The notes beneath the pieces were generated by a model. That model saw only the letters and a program-made list of their open reading frames with translations. It searched no databases and was not told the DNA's origin. Made by a program: the position numbers and the translations under genes. Source: JBEBVQ01 sp037190845 (GTDB taxonomy: Bacteria > Bacteroidota > Bacteroidia > Chitinophagales > Chitinophagaceae). From it: 23,261 bases of DNA. Positions 1-9,671 of this stretch are shown one piece after another (within the stretch, counting starts at the first letter, position 1; the number at the start of each line of letters is the position of its first letter). Location: positions 1-23,261 of the forward strand of contig JBBCJI010000048.1 of the NCBI GenBank assembly GCA_037190845.1, given 5' to 3'.

Positions 1-19
1 GACGGGATTCCGTCTTTTT
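1..19 (+). terminator. Short rho-independent terminator at the window edge
   Basis: GACGG and CCGTC form a 5-bp stem around the loop GATT, followed directly by TTTTT. This is a terminator layout for a rightward transcript whose gene would end before base 1. The stem may continue to the left outside the window, so its true strength cannot be judged. Confidence 0.5.
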
Positions 20-56
20 CCGTCTCCCGAAAGCCGCACCAGTAGAGGGCTGTAAG

Positions 57-112
57 TTCCTGCGGTGAAAAAATAATTTCCTGCGCAGGAAATTATTTTT
101 TCACCGCAGGAA
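57..112. repeat. Perfect 56-bp palindrome
   Basis: The two 28-base arms are exactly complementary with no spacer; the centre is CTGC/GCAG between 84 and 85. Each arm starts and ends with TTCCTGCG, so the element has two direct and two inverted copies of that octamer around an A-rich core. There is no T-run after it in either direction, so it is a poor intrinsic terminator by itself. It lies between two terminator-like hairpins. Its function is unknown. Confidence 0.9.
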
Positions 113-119
113 ATCAGAA

Positions 120-157
120 AAACCTGCCCTGGTTTTCCGGAAAATCAGGGCAGGTTT
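120..157 (-). terminator. Terminator of the large surface-protein operon, probably bidirectional
   Basis: Two 19-base arms pair with a single mismatch (G opposite T) and essentially no loop; they contain ACCTGCCCTG and CAGGGCAGGT. Read leftward the hairpin is followed by TTTCTGATTT, and read rightward by TGTTTTG. It starts 33 bases past the stop codon of the leftward gene, so it most likely ends that transcript, and may also block transcription coming from the left. Confidence 0.7.
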
Positions 158-190
158 GTTTTGCGATACAAACGGCTTGAATGACAATCG

Positions 191-3100
191 CTATTTTGCT
201 GCTTTCACAAGGCGTGACAGATTAAGTACCTGCCCATCAAGATCTGCAACACGGATCATGTATACCGCATCACTGAGACTGCTTATATCTATTTGCTGTA
301 CCCCTTTCTGATGGAATACCACCTTGCCATCCACACTGCTTAACGTGACTTGCACCGGAACGGGAGACTCAATATATACAGTTGAGCTGGCCGGGTTAGG
401 GTAGATACGTACATCCGGATGGGCATTGATGTTCCGCACGCTTACACTGAAGCTGTAGGGATCGGATATACCGGAGCAACCATTATTGTCCCGTACCAAT
501 ACCGTATAATTGCCATCTCCTTCCGGCGTATGACGCTGGTTTGTTGCTCCGGGTATCAGCGTGCCATTGCGGTACCATTGGTAGGAGCTATAGCTGCCTG
601 TAGTAATTACTGAACCCGCGGGTGAAATCACAGGCACGGGTGTCGGATGTACTGTGATATCTTCCGGATCAGAGATTGTCATACAGGTATTCCGATCAGT
701 CACTTTCACTGTATAAGCACCATCCTCTTTAGCATATATAAAGGAGGTAATAGCACCGGTAATATCTGTATTGTTTAACTGCCACTGGAATGAATATCCG
801 GGGCCGCTGTTGGCAAACAGGAACACGCTGTCTCCTTCACAGAAAGCAGTATTCCCTGCGCTTGTTATCGTTGCCGGTGGCAGCGTATTTACAGACACAA
901 TAACGGAGTCATAATTCACACATCCGTCATTGGGTCCGCCGCTGTTATCAGACGCTTTTACATAATAGACCGTGTTATTGGCAGGCGCTACCGGTATATT
1001 ACTACCGGTATATGCACCGGGCGTCCATTCATAAACATATTCTGTATTGGCGGATGTAGCAGTAAGGGTTGTCGTATCACCAACACAAATATTGGCCGGC
1101 AAAGCTTCCGCAGTAAATGGCGGAGGCTGTGTAATGGTTGCAGTTACCGGAGTACGCGAGCTTTCACAGGGCTGGGAGACCTTCCAGTCATATAAAAACG
1201 GATAAGTTTTGGTTATTACCGAAGAGCCTGTACCTCGTATCACAGAGGTAAGTCCTGCAATTGTATAAGGAAATATAATCTCATTAGATGCAGGCGCTAC
1301 AGATTCCCTCATAAGACCGGTAACACCGCCACCCGTTCTTTTTACAATCAGCAGCAAACTACCGGCAGGCACATTAAAATGCACAGGTACAAATGTTTTT
1401 ATACCAGGCGCCGGTGTGCCGGTCACTGTGACGGTTGTTGAATCCAGCCTGGCGCCGTTAGCGGTATTCAGGAATATAGTTACCGTACCGGTTCCCGTAC
1501 CCACAGGATATACCGCCACCGAATCCAGCACAAAAGGAACATACGCATCAAAGAAAAGCCCCCCCGAATCATTGGAATTTGAGACCGTACCTGCGGTAGT
1601 ACGATACTGGCGACCAATGTAATTGGAACGCTTTCCTGCTTCTGCCGATACATAAAACGTAGTGGTGCTGCCCAGGAATGGCGTAGTAAAGCTGACACCT
1701 GTATCCAGCAAGCTGCCGCCTGAAATTGTATTATACCATTTCAATACAGAGCCGGGGGAGCCGTTTGCAGTAAGCGTCACAGAATCCGCACCGCATCGTA
1801 TGACGGAATTTGCGGACAATACCTCAGCCTGATTCACCCTAACGGTAAGCGGTACGTTGATACAGGCAACTCCGTCGCTGTTCTTCAATACAGCACGGTA
1901 ATAAGTGGTTGTATTCAGAAAACCGGTTAAATGCGTGGGTGACAACGCTCCGGAAATATCGGTATACGAGATCCCGTCAGGAGCGCTTTGCCATTGCAGG
2001 GTGCCTGTTGCATAATCGGGTGCATGGTCCAGGCGCAGCGTAGTGGCGCCATTGACACAAATATCAGCAGGATTGGCTGTAGCTGTTGCCTGCGCCGGTT
2101 GTACAAAATGACGCACCGTATCTATGTTTCCGCAGGAGGTATTGGTGTTATATGCAGCGGCAACAAAAGTATGGCGACCGGCAACACCGGTACGTGCATA
2201 TACAGTTGCAGCATTACCGCCGGTGTAAGGTATAGTACCGGCAGCATTGGCATACAGACCGGCCACAGGAGCCCAGGTCACGGAGTCGAAATTGGCCGGA
2301 ACAGACATTACGGTAAGCGTGGAAATACCATCGTTGCATACAACAGGTGTGGCGCTCACCTGGAAGTCCGGAGCTGCACCCAGTGTTGCAATAACCGGCT
2401 GGCGCGGACTTTCGCATGGTACGGACACAGACCAATTAAAGAAAAACTTGTAATCATTAGAGGAACCCGTTGCTCCGGTAGCAGAAATAAGAATAGATAC
2501 TGCTCCCGAAGGTGAATTATAAGGAAACGGAGTGTTACTAAACTTCGTCATAAGCCCAACATTGTACCCACCCGTTATTGTACTTACCATTTTATACTGA
2601 CCAGGAGGGAGGGATATCTCAACAGGGATAACATGCAGCGTCGGATTTGTTGTTGCTGTAAAACTGTATAATGCCGCTGAGTCAAGCACATTATTACTCA
2701 TATCCCGGATGTATATTTTTATGGTTCCATTTAATGTTCCGCTGGTAGACGAATTGACAATATAGGCATCCACCGTATGGATGGTGATATGATTATTGGC
2801 ACGGAATATAAGACCATTATGAGAAGAATGGTTGTTGAATACATTATCCGGCTCCGGAGAGGGAACTCTTTCCATCTTTGTATTTGCAGAAGCCGATACA
2901 TAAAACGTATCGGTCGCTGTGAGTACAGAAGTAGTGTATGTATTTCCCGTATCCAACAAAACACCTCCGGCAGCAGATTCATACCAATGCATGGTAGCTC
3001 CGGCTGACCCTTCAGCTTCCAGTGTAAGCATTCCGGGTCCGCAACGGGATGCATCCTGCCAGGACAGAACCTGTGCAGCCGGAACTATCGGAATTTCATA

Positions 3101-6100
3101 GGCGGAACTGAATATGGAATCACTGCTTGCTGCACAGGTTGATTTCAAACGATAATAGGTAGCCTGGGGCAGTGGGGGCGTCTCATAGGTGAGACCGGCG
3201 CCCTGTGTACCACCCGGTACATTAGCCCAGGGGCCTGCACTGCTCGGCGCCTGCTGCCATTGATAAACGATACCTGATGTTATATCCGGATCATTTGCCT
3301 CAATCCGGAATACACTGCCAGGGCATTGCGTTGTAGTAAGTGGTGGCGTTACAATTACAGGTGCGGCCGGCTGGCCGGAGCACCCCTCGCCAAAGCCGGT
3401 ATACAGCCCAAGAGTTGTCAGGCCGGCCGAAGATATTATATTCCTGACCGTATCCGTTACGCTGGCCGAACCAGAATAAAATACCCATGGATCAGTAGCC
3501 GGTTTTTCAGCGAGGCGTATGCCGGCTTCCGATTTCACACTACCTGTCCACGGGTTTTTGTAATAAATAGCTGCATCGTAATCATAGGGTGCACCGGCTG
3601 CCTGTATATCCGTATAAAAGTACATGGAATCCGCACCGGTAAAGCCGGGTGCTACGGTTCCGGTATATTGCCGCACCTGTACAGATGCCGGTACTGCTGT
3701 GCCATTCCATACGATGCTTGCTACCGTATCTTCCCCGAAGGTAAACACCTGTGTGTCTCCGGGTATTACAACACCGGGAGCTGGGATGGCAATGGGGGGC
3801 AGCGATAAAGGTACAAACTCATGTGCGCCGAGGTCCGGTACACCCTGCAGTAGTGTTTCACTTCGGGCGTTTCCGTTGATATCCCTGTTATTCCCGGGCA
3901 TATGCATACCTCTTCCATTCAATGCCCAGGAAGCAGAATCTGCCGGATCGGGTCGCAGATCCACGCTATCTCTGAACGGTGCGCGATAGGATATTGAATT
4001 TAACCCCCATCCGCTGGCCGCCCGCCAGGCAGATAGACTGGTAAAAGAAACCGGGGTAGTAGTCCGCTGTACAAGTGTACCTCCCGGATTGGAGGTGTAT
4101 ATCAGGTTATAATCCAGTAAGTGCGTATTGCCGATAACCTGTGCAAAAAGGGCTCTTCCGCCGGCATTATGTACAAATACGTTATTATAGATCTGATTGT
4201 TCGTATAAGAAGTGGTAGCGTAAGAAAAATAGGCCGCGTACATGTTCGTCAGCGATCCGCGTATAATATTGATGCTATTATTGTAGATCCTGAGATGCGA
4301 CCCGTTTGTTCCATACAAACCTGCACTGGCAGAAGATCCGCCATTACCCGCTGCGGCTATTTCGTTATTGGCGATGACAAACGGCTGCAGGCTGTTTCCG
4401 GTCACTGTATTCAGGTATATTCCGTTGGATGTTGCGCTCGTACTGGTGGTGCCCGGTATATACATCCTGTTATTGTTGATTTCGCCTCCGTCTATACCAT
4501 TCTGGATAAACACCCCGTATTGTGTGGAAGGAGATGAATTGCTCCCCGGGAGCGTGATCCGGTTGTGGTTGATCTTTACTCCTTTCACATAGTATAAGTA
4601 CAAGCCCTGAGCGCCGGGCGTATCAATGACATTGTTCTCAAAAACGATATCGGGATAAAAATTCGCATTAAACATGGTAGTTCCATACAGATATAACGCA
4701 CTTCCGCCTCCCTCAAAACGGGAATTGGTTATTACAAGATTTTCACCGCGATAATCTGTATAGCCTAATGTGCTTGATCCACGGCTTCTTGCATATACAA
4801 GCGCTGTACTATTGGAGTTACTTGTTGCCTGACGTGCTTTAATCCCGCAGCTATCAATGGTGAGATTAGATGTTGTATCCCAAAGCTCAAGTACGGTTGT
4901 ATATAAAGCAGTTGTGCCCGTCGCTTCCAGCGTAATATTTTTAAACGTCAGGTTACTGACATTCTGTATCCGTAGTACATAATTATCGCCTGTACTTGTC
5001 TGTACATTTGTTATGCGGACATCATTTCTGTTTCCTGTTGTAGAACGGAATGTAATACTATGCATATCCGATCCACGTATATTATTAAGAACATTCTGGC
5101 CGTCATAATCTCCCGGTCGGATATTCATGACAACAGGTCCGCAGACGCCATGTTTATTGAGTGCATTCACAGCATCACTAAAGCTACCAAAATCAGGATT
5201 GGCGCCTCCCACAGTATACGCCCCCGAAAGCCCCGACCTTATTATATCCCCGAGTGTATCCCCTGGCATTACACGAACAGAAATGCCGTTAGGCAGTGCG
5301 CCCCATGCTTTAATAGATACCGGAGAATTAGCCGTTACACTAACATTATTATGTAAAGTTATGATTGCCTTATCAGACCCGGCCCCTCCTATTGTATCCA
5401 ATGTATTATTCCACTGAACAGGTGTTTGCAATATACCATTAAGTGTCCATTGTACCTCCATACTGTTCACAGGTGTGCTACCCGTATTCTGTATCTCAGC
5501 CTTTAGAGGATATGTTCCGGGGCAGATATATTCAGGTTCCGTAATTCTATTGACGCGTACCCTGGTAGCCTGCCGTGCATAAGTAATGAGAATATTTGCT
5601 CTGTATTCATTCGTTGTAAAAGCAAGCACTGGTGTCAGTTCTCGCCCGGAATACAATACCCTCCGTGTGTCTGCAGAGCGTAAATACCGGAATACAATGT
5701 TCTTATTACTGATATTTCCATAATCAGGCATAATCAGGGTATAAATAAATATCTCAAGACTTCCTCCATTATACACAAAAGGATCTATGGTAAAAGGCAT
5801 CCAGCCGGTAGCGGAAGGCCAGTTATTTGTACCCGGTGAAAATTCATTTGTTCCTATATATGCCCACCCGTTTCCGGAAGCCAGCGAAGTGTCTGTATAA
5901 TCCTGTATAATCGGCCCTGTGATATATTCTGTAAATGCCAGTCCCGACCGCTGGAAAAATTCCACTTTGCAGGTGGCATTGTTTTGCAGCACAGCATCAT
6001 TATTCTTAAACCAGGCTAATTCTTTAATGGTATCTCCGGGAAAGATATTGGCCTCTGCCAGCTCTTCTTCTGTATACAAAATAACCACCCGTGACTTCAT

Positions 6101-6247
6101 ACTGTCCGAACTATTCTGATAAATTGGCCCTGCCGTAGAAGCAGCAGTTGATCCATTTCCAATCTGCGCCTGCATCTGGGCCTTAGTAAATGGTACAGAC
6201 GTCAAAAAGAAAATAATAGTAAAGTAGATCCATTTTTTCATTTTCAT
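191..6247 (-). CDS. Very large secreted beta-helix / Ig-like protein with T9SS type A sorting domain
   Basis: A 2018-aa surface or secreted protein. I chose the ATG at 6247 because it puts a signal peptide (MKMKKWIYF, then a hydrophobic stretch ending near PFTKAQ) at the N-terminus. The frame stays open to a TTG at 6340, but that would add 31 residues ahead of the signal. Domains: an N-terminal beta-rich region (about 25-220); an Ig-like region; an Asn-rich parallel beta-helix (about 345-810, repeated NNxI/INNN turns) of the pectate-lyase-like type; several Ig-like modules; and a C-terminal T9SS type A signal (from about 1944, VRIYPNPASSTVYIES, ending LVKAAK). The protein is expected to cross the outer membrane through T9SS and stay at the surface or be released. 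Two related modules (about 1059-1280 and 1475-1702) each look like an Ig_7-type domain with an insertion. The gene follows the CHU_C protein after a 102-bp gap, so cotranscription is likely. No catalytic site was recognised; adhesion is an inference. Confidence 0.93.
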   Translation of the reverse strand: MKMKKWIYFTIIFFLTSVPFTKAQMQAQIGNGSTAASTAGPIYQNSSDSMKSRVVILYTEEELAEANIFPGDTIKELAWFKNNDAVLQNNATCKVEFFQRSGLAFTEYITGPIIQDYTDTSLASGNGWAYIGTNEFSPGTNNWPSATGWMPFTIDPFVYNGGSLEIFIYTLIMPDYGNISNKNIVFRYLRSADTRRVLYSGRELTPVLAFTTNEYRANILITYARQATRVRVNRITEPEYICPGTYPLKAEIQNTGSTPVNSMEVQWTLNGILQTPVQWNNTLDTIGGAGSDKAIITLHNNVSVTANSPVSIKAWGALPNGISVRVMPGDTLGDIIRSGLSGAYTVGGANPDFGSFSDAVNALNKHGVCGPVVMNIRPGDYDGQNVLNNIRGSDMHSITFRSTTGNRNDVRITNVQTSTGDNYVLRIQNVSNLTFKNITLEATGTTALYTTVLELWDTTSNLTIDSCGIKARQATSNSNSTALVYARSRGSSTLGYTDYRGENLVITNSRFEGGGSALYLYGTTMFNANFYPDIVFENNVIDTPGAQGLYLYYVKGVKINHNRITLPGSNSSPSTQYGVFIQNGIDGGEINNNRMYIPGTTSTSATSNGIYLNTVTGNSLQPFVIANNEIAAAGNGGSSASAGLYGTNGSHLRIYNNSINIIRGSLTNMYAAYFSYATTSYTNNQIYNNVFVHNAGGRALFAQVIGNTHLLDYNLIYTSNPGGTLVQRTTTPVSFTSLSAWRAASGWGLNSISYRAPFRDSVDLRPDPADSASWALNGRGMHMPGNNRDINGNARSETLLQGVPDLGAHEFVPLSLPPIAIPAPGVVIPGDTQVFTFGEDTVASIVWNGTAVPASVQVRQYTGTVAPGFTGADSMYFYTDIQAAGAPYDYDAAIYYKNPWTGSVKSEAGIRLAEKPATDPWVFYSGSASVTDTVRNIISSAGLTTLGLYTGFGEGCSGQPAAPVIVTPPLTTTQCPGSVFRIEANDPDITSGIVYQWQQAPSSAGPWANVPGGTQGAGLTYETPPLPQATYYRLKSTCAASSDSIFSSAYEIPIVPAAQVLSWQDASRCGPGMLTLEAEGSAGATMHWYESAAGGVLLDTGNTYTTSVLTATDTFYVSASANTKMERVPSPEPDNVFNNHSSHNGLIFRANNHITIHTVDAYIVNSSTSGTLNGTIKIYIRDMSNNVLDSAALYSFTATTNPTLHVIPVEISLPPGQYKMVSTITGGYNVGLMTKFSNTPFPYNSPSGAVSILISATGATGSSNDYKFFFNWSVSVPCESPRQPVIATLGAAPDFQVSATPVVCNDGISTLTVMSVPANFDSVTWAPVAGLYANAAGTIPYTGGNAATVYARTGVAGRHTFVAAAYNTNTSCGNIDTVRHFVQPAQATATANPADICVNGATTLRLDHAPDYATGTLQWQSAPDGISYTDISGALSPTHLTGFLNTTTYYRAVLKNSDGVACINVPLTVRVNQAEVLSANSVIRCGADSVTLTANGSPGSVLKWYNTISGGSLLDTGVSFTTPFLGSTTTFYVSAEAGKRSNYIGRQYRTTAGTVSNSNDSGGLFFDAYVPFVLDSVAVYPVGTGTGTVTIFLNTANGARLDSTTVTVTGTPAPGIKTFVPVHFNVPAGSLLLIVKRTGGGVTGLMRESVAPASNEIIFPYTIAGLTSVIRGTGSSVITKTYPFLYDWKVSQPCESSRTPVTATITQPPPFTAEALPANICVGDTTTLTATSANTEYVYEWTPGAYTGSNIPVAPANNTVYYVKASDNSGGPNDGCVNYDSVIVSVNTLPPATITSAGNTAFCEGDSVFLFANSGPGYSFQWQLNNTDITGAITSFIYAKEDGAYTVKVTDRNTCMTISDPEDITVHPTPVPVISPAGSVITTGSYSSYQWYRNGTLIPGATNQRHTPEGDGNYTVLVRDNNGCSGISDPYSFSVSVRNINAHPDVRIYPNPASSTVYIESPVPVQVTLSSVDGKVVFHQKGVQQIDISSLSDAVYMIRVADLDGQVLNLSRLVKAAK

Positions 6248-6349
6248 AGTATTTTCAAAGGTGATTGGATAGGTTTTTATCTGTGGCCAGGCGTTAGCCA
6301 TGAACTTATTTTTCATAGGCATGGTTTTATAGTTTCCCAACTTTAATAA

Positions 6350-9300
6350 TCATCTTACCAACGTCACTGTACCGGTAAACAACCGGGCAGTACGATCCGG
6401 ATACGCGAGGCGGATCATATAATTGTATACTCCTCCATCCTGGGGCACACCATTCCAGGTACCATCCCATCCTTCTTTCGGATCTGTGGTGCTGAATATT
6501 TCTTTTCCCCAACGGTTAAATACCCGGAATTCCTGAACTTTTTCAAAATCAATATTACCTACGCGGAACACATCATTCTTCCCGTCGCCATTTGGGCTGA
6601 AGGCAGAAGGAATAAAAGCCCTGCTTGTAAAATCAACTACCAGCCTGATTGTATCATTGGCATAACAGCCCTCCTTTTCTCCGACTACTATATATTCTCT
6701 GGTCTCATCCGGTCTGGCTTCCGTAATGTTGGAGTTCGGAGCTGATAAGCCCCGGATGGGTATCCAGGTATAGCGCTCAGCCCCGATTGCCTGCAGCAGG
6801 ATACTTTCTCCATATCGTACCATATGATTTTCGCTGACGATCTCTGTTTCCGGTAGCGGCTTCACCCGCAAGAACACTTGTAAGGTATCCGGGCATCCGT
6901 AGATATTCAATCCCGTTACAGTATAGATTACATCCTTGAGCGGAGACGCGACAGGCGTCGCACAGTCATCACAGCTTAAACTGGTTGCCGGGTTAAATCC
7001 ATTTTCGTACCACCGGAAATCTGATCCGCTGTCTGCAAACAACCTCACGGATGACCCGTAGCAAACGGACGTATCCGTGATCACGACAAACGGCTCTGCG
7101 AAATACACGGATAGCGTATCGGTGATTATACATCCATGGCGGCTTACAGAAGAAACAGTAAGGTGTGTTACGTCATGAATATACGTGGATGTGGTCTGGC
7201 TTGTATCATCGGGGAAAAATACAGATCCTCCCCACTTGTATGGAAATGTATATTCCGGCGCATGATGATACCCGATACGCATCAGCGGCAGTTCATGAGT
7301 ATTATACACTGTAAGACCGGACTGACCACAGGCCGAACCGGAATTTGCAAATGAGTATAACGTAGCCTGGTAATTGTTATTAAAAAAATGGGTAAATACG
7401 GAAGCTACCGTATCTGCATTGGTATAACAGATATCTACAATCAGGTTTTGTGTGGTATCCCAGTTATAATAAGTGTCAAAATCAAATTCTACCCATCCAC
7501 CCCTGGCAAGCATGGCCCGCAGTCCGGTAGATGTGTATACCCGTTCTGTACCAAGCAGAAATCCGGCGCCGGGGTCAAGCGCCTGCTGGTCAGTACAACC
7601 CAGGGAAATGGTAATACTATCGTACAAAGCGCCGCTGCCTGTTGATGAAATATGGAATGCCAGGCTCTTCAATGTACCGGAGTACATACCCGAAGCCCTG
7701 AGATCACTTGCCCGCAACAGGTATTGATGCCTTGAGGTAGTGGCAAAGCCACCGCCAAACGGCGTACTGCTCGGGTTAGTCATGTTTTGTATTACAATTG
7801 CCGTGGGCGGGACGGCCTCTACCGTATCGTTTTTTGTGACCGGTAACTGACTTTCCAGACCACACATGAGGTTGATCGTAGGTTTGGGCCCCAGAATATC
7901 AACTTCGAGGTGCAGCGTATCCGGATCACACATAATGTGGGGACTTGCCGGAGTTATTACGAACTCATTTGCATCGTTATCCACCACCACGGTAATCCTG
8001 TCGGTATGCCTGCATCCACCAATATCAGAGATACCGTCATATACGGTTGTCACTTCCGGACTGGCGTCAGGAGCAGCGCAATTGGTGCAGCTCAGGCTCG
8101 ATACCGGTGACCCTCCAGGTAGTGCCGACCAGGTTACACTACCGGTACCGGTAGACTTAAGCGTTACCGGTACGCCCGCACAGGTAACCTTCCTTGTGTT
8201 GATCACTGTACCGGACCGCACATATATCGGCAGCGAAAACGTCTGTGTGATCGCAATGCCCGGCGGCTTACAGGTAGAATCTTTAACGGCAACCGTGAAT
8301 ATCTTCAATCCGGTGTCAGCACATGTAGGGGTCCAGTTAAAACAACCCTGCACGGATGCTGTGCCGATACCATTGTAATATGTAGATGAGCCGGGAGCAA
8401 CAACGGAATGATTATCCGAAACCGCCAGGATACCGTCTACCGCTGTAGTGGCAATATCGTAGCAAAAACTTATCGGCTGATTTACCGAACCTTCCACCAT
8501 ACCATTCACTACCACGCTGCCATAAAAGGAACCGGAAACCGTATCAAAAGTCGGGGGTGGAATATTGCAGGAGACCACCTGTATCTGGATGTCACGCATT
8601 ACGGTACCAAGCAGTACACCGTTCCGCCATTTGTTTACCCGCATAGCCACTGTATTGGCACTGATCATTGCAGGTGTAAAGCTCATTTGCCCGGAAAGCT
8701 GATCAAACTGAAATGTATTACCGGTAGCAAATGGCTCCGTAAGACTGTATCCTGCGCGAAAAGCAAGATTGGTAGCATTATATCGGCCAACACAGCTTGA
8801 TCCTGTTACGGAACGGGGATATATAAACTCAAAGCTTAAGGAATCATTATCAGGATCCACTGCGCCATTGTTGAGTGTATAAGGGCTATTGATGCATACA
8901 TACGGAACCGGGGGATTGGAAAACCAGGGAGAAGATTGCTGCTGTACGTTTTGATTATTCAGCGTTGCTTCCACATACATGACTACTGAACCGGAAACAT
9001 TAGCGTTTGGATTACGTGCAGTTATAGAAGTGTAAAAAGTCCAGTAATTACATTGAGACGGGAGGGTTATCATGGCACTATACCAGAATTCCCGGAATCC
9101 GGGTAACGATCCGCTGTCACATTCGGTAGGATATCCGGGACAGCCGGGGAGTACTTCCTTCCCGTTATCTCTTCCGTCAGGCAACTGAACAAGCTGGTTC
9201 ATGACTACCTGACCTGTCTGATTGCTGCAGTTGTTGAAGTAGCAAAGCCTTATTGTATTAGGCTCACTGATACCCCCACAATCCCGGTAAAACTTCAGGT

Positions 9301-9448
9301 AAAAACGGTACGTGGAACCGCTAACCCATTCATATACAAGCTCCGCTCCCGCCGCATGGCTTGCTTCGGCACGACCCGGCAGCAGGCAAAGACAAAACCA
9401 TATACATCCTGACAGGGCAAGGTTATATATATTTATAGCGCGAAACAT
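6350..9448 (-). CDS. Gliding-motility-associated C-terminal domain (CHU_C) surface protein, T9SS type B
   Basis: A 1032-aa secreted protein. The N-terminus has a signal peptide (hydrophobic GCIWFCLCLLPG) cut near AEA/SHAAG. The SHAAGAELVYEW...YRFYLKFYRDCGG opening is typical of large Bacteroidota surface proteins of this class. The middle is a string of Ig/PKD-like domains, and two of them carry a paired-cysteine motif (LSCTNCAAPDASP near 450 and LSCDDCATPVASP near 820). The last 90 residues, from FIPSAFSPNGDGKNDVF at about 943, are the gliding-motility C-terminal domain, the type B sorting signal of T9SS. Such proteins usually depend on a PorP/SprF-like partner, which is not in this window. 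AAGAAG lies 6-12 bases before the ATG. It is the first gene of the leftward block and diverges from the sensor kinase across 223 bp. Confidence 0.93.
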   Translation of the reverse strand: MFRAINIYNLALSGCIWFCLCLLPGRAEASHAAGAELVYEWVSGSTYRFYLKFYRDCGGISEPNTIRLCYFNNCSNQTGQVVMNQLVQLPDGRDNGKEVLPGCPGYPTECDSGSLPGFREFWYSAMITLPSQCNYWTFYTSITARNPNANVSGSVVMYVEATLNNQNVQQQSSPWFSNPPVPYVCINSPYTLNNGAVDPDNDSLSFEFIYPRSVTGSSCVGRYNATNLAFRAGYSLTEPFATGNTFQFDQLSGQMSFTPAMISANTVAMRVNKWRNGVLLGTVMRDIQIQVVSCNIPPPTFDTVSGSFYGSVVVNGMVEGSVNQPISFCYDIATTAVDGILAVSDNHSVVAPGSSTYYNGIGTASVQGCFNWTPTCADTGLKIFTVAVKDSTCKPPGIAITQTFSLPIYVRSGTVINTRKVTCAGVPVTLKSTGTGSVTWSALPGGSPVSSLSCTNCAAPDASPEVTTVYDGISDIGGCRHTDRITVVVDNDANEFVITPASPHIMCDPDTLHLEVDILGPKPTINLMCGLESQLPVTKNDTVEAVPPTAIVIQNMTNPSSTPFGGGFATTSRHQYLLRASDLRASGMYSGTLKSLAFHISSTGSGALYDSITISLGCTDQQALDPGAGFLLGTERVYTSTGLRAMLARGGWVEFDFDTYYNWDTTQNLIVDICYTNADTVASVFTHFFNNNYQATLYSFANSGSACGQSGLTVYNTHELPLMRIGYHHAPEYTFPYKWGGSVFFPDDTSQTTSTYIHDVTHLTVSSVSRHGCIITDTLSVYFAEPFVVITDTSVCYGSSVRLFADSGSDFRWYENGFNPATSLSCDDCATPVASPLKDVIYTVTGLNIYGCPDTLQVFLRVKPLPETEIVSENHMVRYGESILLQAIGAERYTWIPIRGLSAPNSNITEARPDETREYIVVGEKEGCYANDTIRLVVDFTSRAFIPSAFSPNGDGKNDVFRVGNIDFEKVQEFRVFNRWGKEIFSTTDPKEGWDGTWNGVPQDGGVYNYMIRLAYPDRTARLFTGTVTLVR

Positions 9449-9480
9449 TTATCTTCTTACCACTTTTAGAAAATCACTTC

Positions 9481-9494
9481 TTTAACCGGTTAAA
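9481..9494. promoter_or_regulatory. 14-bp palindrome in the divergent intergenic region, possible operator
   Basis: TTTAACCGGTTAAA is a perfect palindrome 33 bases upstream of the CHU_C gene start, inside the 223-bp gap shared with the sensor kinase gene. Its size and symmetry suit a dimeric regulator such as the neighbouring LuxR-type protein, but nothing in the sequence proves binding. I found no full-match TAnnTTTG promoter in this gap; near matches are at 9547-9554 (leftward) and 9559-9566 (rightward). Confidence 0.3.
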
Positions 9495-9671
9495 AAACCA
9501 TACCCCCGCAACCGCAAATCATAAGGCGTATGTATATAGGTATAAACAAAGATGATTTTATCTTTACAGCCGGGAATAGCCGTAAACACTCAATTAAAAA
9601 CTCGGGGTAAACACTTATTTTTTTTACGATCTTTATAAGTATAAAACATCTCCCTGCTACCGGATATTTCA

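Noticed and set aside
1988..2515. 175-codon rightward open frame inside the large surface protein gene
   Set aside because: It is antisense to a well-supported coding sequence with clear domains, and its cysteine/arginine-rich translation is typical of a shadow frame.
6248..6340. 31-residue N-terminal extension of the large surface protein from a TTG at 6340
   Set aside because: It would put a hydrophilic tail before an otherwise clean signal peptide; the ATG at 6247 (or 6241) is better.
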